Below the pieces are notes generated by a model, which did not search any database, was not told the origin of the DNA, and saw nothing but the letters and a program-made list of their open reading frames with translations. This document shows, piece by piece, positions 35,234-44,464 of a stretch of 64,000 bases of DNA. Source of the DNA: Apiospora phragmitis (lineage: Eukaryota; Ascomycota; Sordariomycetes; Amphisphaeriales; Apiosporaceae); assembly GCA_038363925.1 (NCBI GenBank), contig JAQQWL010000004.1:2976001-3040000 (forward strand). The letters are read 5' to 3'. The position numbers and the translations under genes are program-made. Numbering within the stretch: the stretch's first letter is position 1; every line of letters begins with the position of its first letter.

Positions 35234-38225
35234 CTACCACCGTTGGTAGTAACAGCAGTCCGTTTTCGTCACCCGGTTCGACGACGCCCGTGGTGGAGTC
35301 GCGGCGGCGGCCTTCTTGTTGGGCATAGCAGTAGCCTTCTTGGCAGCAGTCCCATTGACGGCGGGGGCTGGGTCCGGAAGAGCAGAAGCTTCTTGGCTCG
35401 GAACTGATTGCCGAGCAGGACGGCCACGTCGCTTGGGGGTATCGACGCTCTCTTCGGGCGCGGCCTGTTGTTGCTTGCCCTTCTGCGCCACCGGCACCGC
35501 TTCCGGCGCGACTGCTGTTGCGGTAGTTGTCGCAGCCTTCCTTCCCGGCCGCCCTCGTGGGCGCGGAGTTGCTGTCTCTTCAGTTATAGATGGCTTTGCA
35601 TTTTCAACCGCCGCCGCCGCCGCCGCCGCCGCAGCAGCAGCAGTTGCAGCTTTGCTGGGCCGCCCGCGCCGGGGTGTAATAACGCCCCCCTCAGGCACAG
35701 CAGCCTGTTGGTTGCTCTTCTTCTCCAATGCTGCCGCCGCTGCATTTGCGACCTTCTTTTCCTGGACCTGAGCCTGAGCCTGCGCCTTGGAAGGCCGCCC
35801 GCGGCGAGGGGTAGGAACGTCCTCCTCGGGTGCGGGTTGCTTCTTTTCCGCCACCACTGCAGCAGCTGGCGCAGTGGTAGCAGCAGCAGCTCTCGCCGGC
35901 CGCCCACGGCCGCGTGGAGTAGGAACAGCCTCCTCTTCGGGCGCGGTCTTCTCCTTCTTCTTCTTCGCTGCTGTTGCTGACGCCGTCGTCGTTGTAGTAG
36001 CAGCTTTCGCCGGACGGCCACGGCGAGGCGTGATGATAGCATCCTGAGGTGCAGTGGTTTCGCTCTTCTTTGCCGCTTTGGCGGTAGTAGTCGGGGCCTT
36101 TTCCTTCTCTGGCTGGCTCTGCACCTGGGCTTTGGCCGGCCGTCCGCGCCGCGGGGTTTCCTGTGGTACCGCAGCGCTTGGCGTTGGTCCTTTCTTGGCC
36201 ACCGGCACCGGAGCCTCAGCAGGGGCTGCTTGACTCCTCGCAGGCCGTCCGCGTTTTCCAGGTATCTTCTTGGCAGCCATGACCCGCTGTTTCGCCTTAG
36301 TCACTGCGACGGAGGGTTTGGCTGGGCGGCTGTCGACGATCTTGGCAGGACGTCCGCGCCGAGCAGCAGCCGCAGCAGCCGGCTTGGGTGCGGGTACGGC
36401 CTTTTTGCCCGCCTTGGCTACTGACGCGGCGGGTGCTGCTTGGCTCTGGTCCTTCGGAGGGCGTCCGCGTCGAACGGCCGTCTCCGGCGCCTTCTTGGCC
36501 GGTGCCGCTTTCTTCTGAGTCGTGGGGGGAGCCTCTTGGTCCACCAAACTTTTTCGGGGCCGTCCCGCCGGCCGCCGCCCCCGCTTGGCTCCAGTAGTAG
36601 CCGGTGCAGCTGCTTTCCCCTTGGCAGCAGCTGCGGCTGGGGCAACCGGTGCCTTGGTGCCTCGGGCCCTCTTGGACGGCAATGGTTCCGGAAGTGGTGC
36701 TTCGGCCTCGCGTTTCCTCGAGGCCGCTGCCCTGGCGCTCTGTCGAGGTTCTGCTGGCGGCGGCGGAGCTTCTTCATCGTCGCTTTGCTTGGACGACTCG
36801 CGCACAAGGTCAGTCGGTGGGGAGACTGGCGCTTCCTCTGATTGCCGAGGCTCCTCTAGGCCCTCTGGGCCCTCAGGCTCCTCAGGCTCTTCTGGCTCCT
36901 CTGGCTCTGGATTGCCTAGAGCTCCAAATGCTTGACCCAAGGTGGCGGGTGCGGTACCGAGTATCCCAAAAACGGCGGGTCGTGCGTCTGTCTGTTGTTC
37001 AGCTGAGGTGTCCACGGTCTTCGCGCCCGCAATTTGCAGACTCAGGTCCCGATCCTCGACATCCCGGTGGACCTGCCCGGGGATGGGCGGCTCATCAAAG
37101 TCCGCGCCCTCCTGCACGATCCACGAGTTCTCCGGCCGCGCGCCCAGGGGCCGCTCCAGCACCTCGATCTCGTCGAGCTCGGACGGGGTGAAGTGGAGGT
37201 CGTCGTGGTAGTGGCGCAGGCCCACGCTGTGCGGGTCCTTCGCGATGCAGCTCAGGTCCTCGGGCTCCGGCGAGGGCGACTCGTAGCGCCACTTCCAGGA
37301 CGCGACGCGCTCGACGTCGAAGCCGGCGGCGAAGTTGAACTCGCGCCGCCATTCGCCGCGCTCGATCCAGCGCTCCTTGACGGACGGGCCCAGGCGGCCC
37401 TTGTACTGAGCGCGCGTGGCCCGGTCCAGCCGGTTGCACCGCATCGTCTCCTCGAACCGTTCCAGGCGGAAGACGAACCACGGCCTCGAGGTGAGGAAGG
37501 CCTCGGCCTGTTCTTCCGACGCGTCCGGTCCCAGATGCGCCAGCGGGAAGCCGGGGCTGTACTCGCCGCGGCGCAGGCCCTGACGCTGACGCAGGGCGTG
37601 CAGGACGAGCCCCTTGCGGTACAGCTCGACGGCCTCGCGGGCGTCGGCGGCCTGCGGCTCCCAGGGCCAGCGCCAGTCCCTATAGCGGTCTTCGGGCGCG
37701 ACGTTGCGGCCCGCGAAGCCCCAGGCGTCGTTCCAGACGCCGAGCTTGCGCCAGCGGTTCTTGAGGACGTGGCGGACCACCAGGCCCTGGCGGCGCATGC
37801 CGACCGCCTGCTTGAAGGAGTTGGAGAAGGGCATGCGCGCGTCCTCCCGCAGCGCGTCGCCGTAGAAGACCTCGGCGGGGCTCAGCACACGATGGGCGGC
37901 TGTCGCGATCATCTCTTGCTCTGCCTCGTCCAAGGGACGTTCTAGCCTCTGCAGGACATGGTCTGGCAAGTCCTCAAAGCCGAAGTTACCATCACGCATA
38001 ATAGGTAGTGGGCCTAATAGATCTTCAGGGCTTAGGTCCTCTGGATCAGTGGAGGATTCGTATGGTGGAGAGCTCATCGGTCTCAAAGCGCTGGAGCGAA
38101 AGGTCGCGCAGGCCATTATTTGCGGCCAAGGCTTGCAGAGCAGGGACGGCATCCTCTGGCGCGCCTGGCTGAGGTTCATCATCGCCATCATCAACATCCA
38201 TATCATCAAAAAAGAAAGGCGGCAT
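35234..38225 (-). CDS. Large AT-hook DNA-binding protein with eleven AT-hooks (one-base frame break near the N-terminus)
   Basis: About 996 aa. The N-terminal 350 residues form a complex, charged and Trp-rich domain (EDLPDHVLQRLERPLDEAEQ, KNRWRKLGVWNDAWGFAGRN, DWRWPWEP) that I do not recognise beyond uncharacterised fungal AT-hook proteins. After a Glu/Pro repeat the C-terminal half is Ala/Lys/Pro-rich linker carrying eleven hooks, mostly RRGRPxK or RGRGRP cores, spaced about 25-50 residues apart. AT-hooks bind the minor groove of AT tracts, so this could bind several AT-rich sites at once. The start at 38225 (MPPFFFDDMDVDDGDDE) is in one frame to about 38060, then one extra base shifts to the long frame (PPYESSTDPEDLSPEDL). 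An alternative is a start at the internal ATG of the long frame (MSSPPYESS). Confidence 0.8.
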
Positions 38226-38815
38226 CTTGTGGACTTGCAACGTATCGGAGAAGCTTATCCAGGGCCGGTCTTAGTATCTGTAAGAAATACGATGGAAAAC
38301 CAATCAAAATAAAACATTGAGAACAGGAGCAGAATGAATGGGAATGGCTGGGGGGATGAGAGCGTGTCTCGGGGTACATGTACTTTAAGTTGAGAGGTAC
38401 TTACTTCTTCAGCGCGTTCTGCACGCACAGGCCAGGCCCAACAGCACAGGCAAACTGCAGGTCAAGTGGACATGCACCAAATCAATCACACCACCTTGTT
38501 TGGACGCTCCATGAAACCAACATCTTCTGCATCTTCTTTATCTGGCCCATTCCATTCCCAGATGTTTGATGAAATGGAAGTGAGGCTACGGCGTGTGCTT
38601 TGATGCCAGTACATATTATTGTGAGCCACATGAATATACGCATGACCACCAACGTCTTGGTTAGGTAGGCACTGGCCAGTGGAGTTGTAGATGTAGCATT
38701 GAGATTACTTCAGATGGCAGCACGAGAACCAGCAAGCCCGATATCACAAAGAACCCTACACACAATTGCCTCCCGACTTGTAAAGCAGTCATGTTTGCCC
38801 TACCACTAGCTGCTC
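38226..38815. promoter_or_regulatory. Divergent upstream region of the AT-hook (-) and pseudokinase (+) genes
   Basis: About 590 bp without a supported ORF, between two divergent genes. It has modest AT-rich patches and no specific element that I can name. Confidence 0.45.
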
Positions 38816-38998
38816 ATGGATCTTTGTTCTTTACCATCATGCATGGTATGGCCTTCGATGGATATCTCTGGGCCCCAGTTCCAGGCACCTGCCCTCTCGA
38901 ATCCTACCCCTATATATCACTTGCATTCCATGGAATCTTTCCGAGAACAAATATTTCTCGAGCCTCTTCGTATATTACTTCTCCCCTTGAAATGCATC

Positions 38999-40514
38999 AT
39001 GGCACCTCAATATGATCAATCCAAGGCAGCCGACCCGTCCGGCTCACCACACCAAGAGACGCTGTTCCATCTGGTCCCTATTAGCGGATTTGGCCGCGAG
39101 GCTCTTTCTCATCCCCAAAGTCAACCCTCCCTGTCGAATAGCAGGCAGGAACGCGATAGTGACAGTTTCCGAGGGGGTTTTGAGTTCGGCTACCGTGTGC
39201 CCAGCGCCGCGCGGTCTCGCACCCACCCCCCTTTCGAATGCCGTCCCGAGAATGATCCTATGCTCCTACGCGACCGCTCGAGGCGGCCGTCGTCTGTCAA
39301 ATGCGAGCCCATCTCGGCCCAAGCGGTCCCTGCGGAAGAGGGACTCGAAGCATCGGGATATCTTGGCCAAGGTAGATCCGGCCAATTCCATCACATCCCA
39401 CTCAAAGCATGGAAAGACGAGTTAGTGGCTGTCAAAACTGTTCCCCCGAAGGGTGATCACGAAGAATCGCCTGCTCTTAGACGTGATAAGGCTGAGATGT
39501 TAAAAACGTTGAAAGCAGAAAATCATGTCAGTCGTTTTACCCAACTGGTTTTCAGTTCGTCCAGCTTAACCCGGTTACTCATCACGTAAACAGGACCACA
39601 TCATAGCCGTTATGGGCGATACAGGGCTCGGGCCCGACGTGCCCGAGAGAACAGTGTCGAATCGGGAGTCCTTGACTACACTAGTAAAGAGCTCGTTTCC
39701 GCCTTTGGGTCTACGCAATGGAGACTCGCTTCCGTATGAGCATCTACGGAAGGTATGGGGGAAAACCTGTCTCAAGGTTGCCAAACACATGCTTTCTGCC
39801 CTTGCGTACCTTGCCGCCAAGAACATCGTTCATCGAAACGTTAAACCGGGCAGCATTGTATATTATCCTGCAGAGCAAGAAGGGCAGAGCGACCCTGGCG
39901 AAGGTCCCCATGGAGGCTTTCGATTTCAGCTCGCTTATTTTGGTCTCGCCACCTATGAATCGAATGAGAGTGCATCATTATGCGGACCTATTTACTACCA
40001 GGCCCCAGAGTTGCGTCTCGAGAGCAATGTTCATCACAGCCATAAAAGCGATGTTTACTCTCTGTGTGCAACCCTTGTAGCCATTGACGATGGATTTCTA
40101 ACATTCCATAAGCTAGCAAAAACCCCCGAGTACCTGGCTATACTGCACACGGTGCAAAAGAGGATCAAAGGCGACGAACTCTGCGAAGCCATGGGCACGA
40201 TTGACCCCGATGAGCGGTTATCGGCAGCGGAATTACTCCAAAAGCACTTCCATAAGGACATAGCGACGCAAGATGCAGAAGCTCCTCCGCCCTCTGACCC
40301 ATCGTCACAAACGATTGGTCCCATGCAGAATCCCGGGCGTTCAGCGGCAGGCCGCAAACACGCCCCGCCCCCTTTGAATGTTCTTAAGCCGCTGCACGCG
40401 GTTCGAGGTCGAAGGAGCGGCAGAGCAACCCCAAACCGAATAAGCCGTCGAGCAACCCCGTCACCGTCGCCAAGAATTCGAGAGGAAATCCTTGCAGAAC
40501 TCGAGCGTTGCTAA
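38999..40514 (+). CDS. Protein pseudokinase (HRD and DFG aspartates lost)
   Basis: 482 aa from the ATG at 38999; an in-frame ATG at 38816 would give 543 aa. Kinase fold landmarks: LGQGRSGQF as a glycine-loop remnant, VAVKTV with the beta-3 lysine, IVHRNVKPGSIVYY in place of HRDxKPxN, YFGLA in place of DFG, then YYQAPEL (APE) and SDVYSLCATL. Both catalytic loop Asp and metal-binding Asn are replaced (N and S), and the DFG Asp is Tyr, so phosphotransfer is unlikely. The intron is 39527-39593, joining KAENH to DHIIAVMG. The stretch after the intron where the hinge should be is poorly kinase-like. The Arg-rich C-terminal tail could be a nuclear signal. It may be a scaffold or regulatory pseudoenzyme, or a gene in early decay. 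Confidence 0.75.
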
Positions 40515-41134
40515 GGTTCTTGCTGGACTCTTCAATCAGGTTCTGATCGATATAGAGGGACACTAGATCCCAAAGAACCATCCGGTCCGTCGGGAGGCAG
40601 CATCATCATGCCACGGCTCTCTGCGGACACCATTGAAACCGTTCATATCGCCATGGCATAATCGGGCAACGATGAGCACCGGTGCACTCGACCACACGCC
40701 ACAGAAAGCAAAGAGTTCAGTCCACTCTTTCCTTTGATGAGCAGCGAACGGTTATAGTAGGGTACGACTTGACGATAAGCTAGAATTGCCAGGCGCTCTA
40801 CGTTGAGCACGATCCCATTTTAGACGTCGTTCTTTCTTTTTCTTTGCAATTTACTAACCCTGATATAAGTTATATAGCGTAACATTAGTATACAGCGGGT
40901 TTGGTCAAATAGGTCGGCGGCACAATTGTATACTAGAGTCTTGCAGGCATGGACCCTAGTGGGATAGTAAGATACCACGTAGATATGTGACACTATTCAT
41001 TGGCGCTCCTGAGAAGCCCAAACACCTGTCTTCTTTTTCAGTACTTAACTGAGTGATTAAAGGTTCAGCGGAACAAAACACACGATGGGCGGACATGTAA
41101 CAAGATATAAGAAATGCAAAAAGAATGAGTTGAA
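40515..41134. other. Gene-free region, pseudokinase 3' flank
   Basis: About 620 bp. Holds the pseudokinase 3' UTR and, at its right end, the termination region of the minus-strand tRNA gene. No ORF is supported. Confidence 0.5.
41118..41122 (-). terminator. Pol III terminator of the tRNA-Phe gene
   Basis: A run of five T on the minus strand, 12 nt after the tRNA 3' end. T5 or longer is the standard RNA polymerase III stop in fungi. Its presence argues that the split tRNA gene is still a transcription unit. Confidence 0.7.
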
Positions 41135-41154
41135 TGCGGCTTATGTGGATCGAA

Positions 41155-41219
41155 CTAGAGTCTTGTTAGTGACAACTGACTCGGATGTTTGTTCCGGTTG
41201 TAAGCAATGGATTGCTTAC
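41155..41219 (-). other. Putative spliceosomal-type intron inside the tRNA-Phe T-arm (65 nt)
   Basis: The insert begins GTAAGC, has CTAAC whose branch A is 11 nt from the 3' end, and ends CTCTAG. These are the same signals as the mRNA introns in this window, and 65 nt is within their size range (54-232 nt). Its first 20 nt form a perfect 9-bp hairpin (GTAAGCAAT, loop CC, ATTGCTTAC) that would hide the 5' splice site. No target-site duplication longer than one G is visible. Alternatives are a small mobile element or introner insertion that killed the gene. Confidence 0.7.
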
Positions 41220-41235
41220 CACATGACCTCCAGAT

Positions 41236-41254
41236 ATTCTGATGAAGTTTGGAT
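41236..41254 (-). other. Canonical tRNA-Phe anticodon-loop intron (19 nt)
   Basis: Sits between nucleotides 37 and 38, the universal eukaryotic position cut by tRNA endonuclease. It contains ACTTCA, complementary to the anticodon region, as in yeast tRNA-Phe introns of 18-19 nt. Confidence 0.9.
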
Positions 41255-41291
41255 CTTCAGTCTGGCGCTCTCCCAACTGAGCTAAATCCGC

Positions 41292-43270
41292 TGGGATGAT
41301 TAGTTGGTGACGAAAAGTCCTCTCGCGGAGGTCTATATTTCACTTACGCCAATGACTTTGTCGCTTGATGCAGATGGTATATTTGAGAGGTCGGGCACGA
41401 GAAAGGAGGCGAGTGAGCAGTTGTCGAAGTGGGTACTGCACTAACAGTATATAATCACTAGGTATATGAGAAGGAAAGCATGGGCGGATCGAGAGAGGGC
41501 TGGGAGATCGGATTGATCTTCATTGTGGGCGAGTCCGACCGCTTGGAACCCGGCTGGGAAAGAAGGGCACTTATGGCTGAGGGAGTTTCCGGGAGTCAGA
41601 CGGACCCTTGACCAACAGACTTGCCTGTCATTGGCGATGACGCAGAGAGACAAATCAGTTGTCGCTGACCACGGTGAACAGGTAGTCATGTACAAAAGCA
41701 CACACTGGAAAAGCAAGGACATTGACTCGTTTGCCACTTGCACAACTCATTTCTACAGTAAGCACAAAACGTGGCCAGTGTTCAACTGGCTGGGCATGTT
41801 TGCTGCCGGGGGTCTCGGCCACCCTACCCCAGCGGAAGAAACTCGAAGAGGGGATGGTTAGGTATGAGAAGGAAGCAGACCGAGCCCGAGATAATGCTGT
41901 AAGCGGGCTCCGACGCGGCTTCGGGGGCTGAATGCGCGGACCCCTCTGCACCCGTTCATGTGAACCACACGCCGCCCTTGGGAGATGGCAGCCGAAACGA
42001 GCGGTCGCGGCCCCCGACTTGGGCTCGTCCAGGCCGGGCGCCGCGGCGTTGCGTTCGGAAGTGTCTCTCGAATGAATGCCGCCTCCGGGTGGTTGCGGAA
42101 CTCAAGCTGCTCTCTTGCGCGTCGATGCCGGCGAGCATCGACAGCAACTAGCCTTATTGTTCGGAGGCCGGGCCGGGCCGGGCCAGGCCGGGGTTCGAAG
42201 GTGAAAGAACTGGCGCATCACGAGGCAGAAGGAGAACATGAAATAATCACTGATGCAAAGGTTCGCAGCACTCAAAGACGGCCAGCATCTTCCCCGAGGG
42301 ACGGAAGTGTGTGTCTATCCTTTTCTCTTCGGTCTGAAGAGTGATAGTCGGTTCACGAATTGATGGCGTCATCGACATGGCGTCGGCTATGAGCCAAGAC
42401 GATGGCGCCAATCTTCCGGGGCGGCCTGGTACGTCCGCGCGGCTGGATCCAGATCCACGTCGTGCGGCTCCGAAGGGGGCCTTGCGCTCGCTCCGCTTCC
42501 GGCAGGCAATGAAACGTCAACGGCATGCGGCGTCGCGATTTCACGGCCCCTGTTTGCCTGGCTATGTAGTTCGCTATGTGTGTTGGACGCCCACGGGCTT
42601 TCAGAGGCGACGACGTCATCGAAAGCCAATCTTTTTGTCTGCTAATACAGCAATAGTGGCAGTTGAAAGTTCAAATCGTCATGGCCAGTGGCGGGGATGA
42701 TGCTTGCGGGGGCACTCATTGTGAAATCTACGGCGCGCCCTCAGAGGGTCAGACGGTATCCAAAAATAGCACCGTGGGGTTTCAATTGTGTGGCATATAT
42801 CAGTGTTATATGGGCGCCTGACCGGTATTTAAAGTCATCTTGGCAGAAGGAGAGTTGTTGTTCTGTCGTCCGTTACATGCCTTTCACCGACTATCATGAT
42901 TTCTGGCTTCGAACCCCTCTCTCAAAAGGCGGTGATCCTCGACTGACCTCTGATTGGGGTAGCGCAGCCGAGCAAATAACTCGCCCATCTGTTGGGCAGT
43001 AAGGCTAATGAACAACAGCCAACATCAGTTGCGCGTGCAGCTTTGTTCAAAAGTGAGGCAACCAACCTCCTTACAGGTTGGCCAAAGACCCCACGATCGG
43101 CACCGGCTGGACAGCGAATCCCCGCAGTGCCGTTTCATATTGGGGTCACGTACCGCAACGAGGCGCATTTCACCTTAAGGAAGTCGACTTCGTGAGTCCT
43201 ATTTCTCATCTGTCACGCCCCCTTTTCGAGTCGTCCTCATTTTTAGGTTAGCGCCGACTATTGTTGCAGC
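41292..43270. other. 2-kb gene-free region with a diverged dispersed repeat
   Basis: No protein gene is supported. It carries one copy of a dispersed repeat (41656-41746), a GGGCC-repeat patch at 42168-42185, and the pyrophosphatase promoter near 43200. Several 80-120-codon frames exist but have no motif, and frames overlap on both strands as expected in GC-rich noncoding DNA. Confidence 0.5.
41656..41746 (+). repeat. Diverged dispersed repeat, copy A
   Basis: The segment running from CAGTTGTCGC through GGTAGTCATGTA and ACATTGACTCGTTTGCC to CTTGCACAAC matches, in reverse orientation, the segment 52024-52123. By eye it is roughly 75-80% identical with small indels. Neither copy has an intact ORF. 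Likely a relic of a transposable element. Confidence 0.7.
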
Positions 43271-44464
43271 ATGGAGGCGACCGACAACAGTAGCTATACG
43301 TTGCGCAAGGCCGGCCGGCCATTCACCGCCGACCATAGAATCTGGTTCGAGCGCGACGGCCAACTCATCTCGCCCTTCCACGACATCCCGCTCCGCGCGC
43401 ATGATGGCGAAGGCTCGCTGAACATGGTCGTCGAGGTCCCGCGATGGACCAACGCCAAGTTCGAGGTGAGAGCATCCCCCCGCCCGCTCATTTGCGCAGC
43501 CACAAAACCCGTACTCACCCGCCTCCAATAGATCACGAGGGATGAGCGCATCAACCCCATCGGCCAGAACGTCAAGCACGGCCAGCTCCGCTTCACCAAC
43601 AACTGCTTCCCCTACCGGGGCTACCTGTGGAACTACGGCGCCCTGCCGCAGACCTGGGAGGACCCGCACCACGTGCACCCGGACACGGGCCTGCCGGGCG
43701 ACAACGACCCGCTCGACGTGCTGGACATCGGCCGCGCCGTCGGCGCCACGGGCGAGGTCAAGCGGGTGAAAGTGCTCGGCATCCTGGGCCTGCTGGACGG
43801 CGGCGAGACGGACTGGAAGGTCATCGCTATGGACGTGCGGGACGCCCGCGCCGAGGCCGTCAACGACATCGGGGATGTCGAGACCTACTTCCCGGGACTG
43901 CTGGACGCGACGCGCGACTTCTTCCGCGTTTACAAGATCCCCGACGGCGAGGAGCCCAATGAGTTCGCGCTGGATGGCAAGTTCATGAACAAGAGGTAAG
44001 TTCTGATTGATGCCCCCATCCATCCTAGGTAGATTTACCTGCCTCGTGCCGGACGGATCGTAAGACCAGAGCTCACACCGGAAACCCCCCTAGGTATGCA
44101 CTCAGTGTCATTGCAAACTGCCGAATGTCCTGGAAGCGATTGATCACCGGAACAGCAAACCGTGGGGATATTTCAATGTAAGTACTTAGCGCACCCCCCC
44201 CCCTTCCCATCCGGATTCGCGAGTTCTTGGCGCAAGCCGCTGACGAAGGGCGCCACCGTCGTTGTGTGAAGTGAGAACACGACCCTGACCGGTACGCCGG
44301 GCAAGATCGATCCGGATGAGCTGGACCTGCCGCCCGAGGAAGACCTGCCGCCGGCCGACGTCACGCCCAGCGAGGACTGGCATTTCATCTCGCGCGAGGA
44401 GCTGGATCTGTCGACGGGGTGGGTGTCGATTGATGATGAGGGCACAGGGAGGCTTGTTAGCTAA
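43271..44464 (+). CDS. Inorganic pyrophosphatase, family I, divergent paralogue
   Basis: 311 aa. Hydrolyses PPi to two Pi, pulling biosynthetic reactions forward; no targeting peptide, so probably cytosolic. Introns: 43466-43531, 43996-44093 and 44178-44271. The catalytic set is present: [34 protein letters not shown], the signature [24 protein letters not shown] and RVYKIPDGE. It differs from the usual ascomycete housekeeping enzyme in several conserved stretches (for example [23 protein letters not shown]) and has an extended C-terminus ([18 protein letters not shown]) after the usual WxFIS motif, so I take it as a second paralogue. No frame breaks. Confidence 0.9.

Larger units (their letters stand above)
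41135..41291 (-). tRNA. tRNA-Phe (GAA) with canonical intron and a second 65-nt insert in the T-arm
   Basis: Read on the minus strand: acceptor GCGGATT, D-arm GCTC-AGTTGGGA-GAGC (A box TAGCTCAGTTGG), anticodon stem CCAGA with loop CTGAAGA (anticodon GAA) and stem TCTGG, variable loop AGGTC, T-stem ATGTG, T-loop TTCGATC, T-stem CACAT, then AAGCCGC and discriminator A. The normal 37/38 intron is 41236-41254 (19 nt, containing TTC to pair with the anticodon). A second insert, 41155-41219, lies between positions 53 and 54. Without both inserts the RNA is exactly 73 nt, the standard tRNA-Phe length. The T-stem is perfect; the acceptor stem has one mismatch (A5-G68). The G at the insert's 3' end regenerates the B-box core GTTCGATCC, so TFIIIC might still bind. 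Functional or dead is undecided. Confidence 0.9.

Noticed and set aside
35316..36935. Several 100-190-codon open frames on the plus strand
   Set aside because: They are antisense shadows of the low-complexity AT-hook gene and change composition with it.
41219..41291. First reading of the tRNA-Phe as a 3'-truncated pseudogene
   Set aside because: The missing 3' end was found intact 65 nt further on, so the gene is split, not truncated.
42905..42915. TTCGAACCC as a possible tRNA B box
   Set aside because: No cloverleaf could be drawn around it on either strand.
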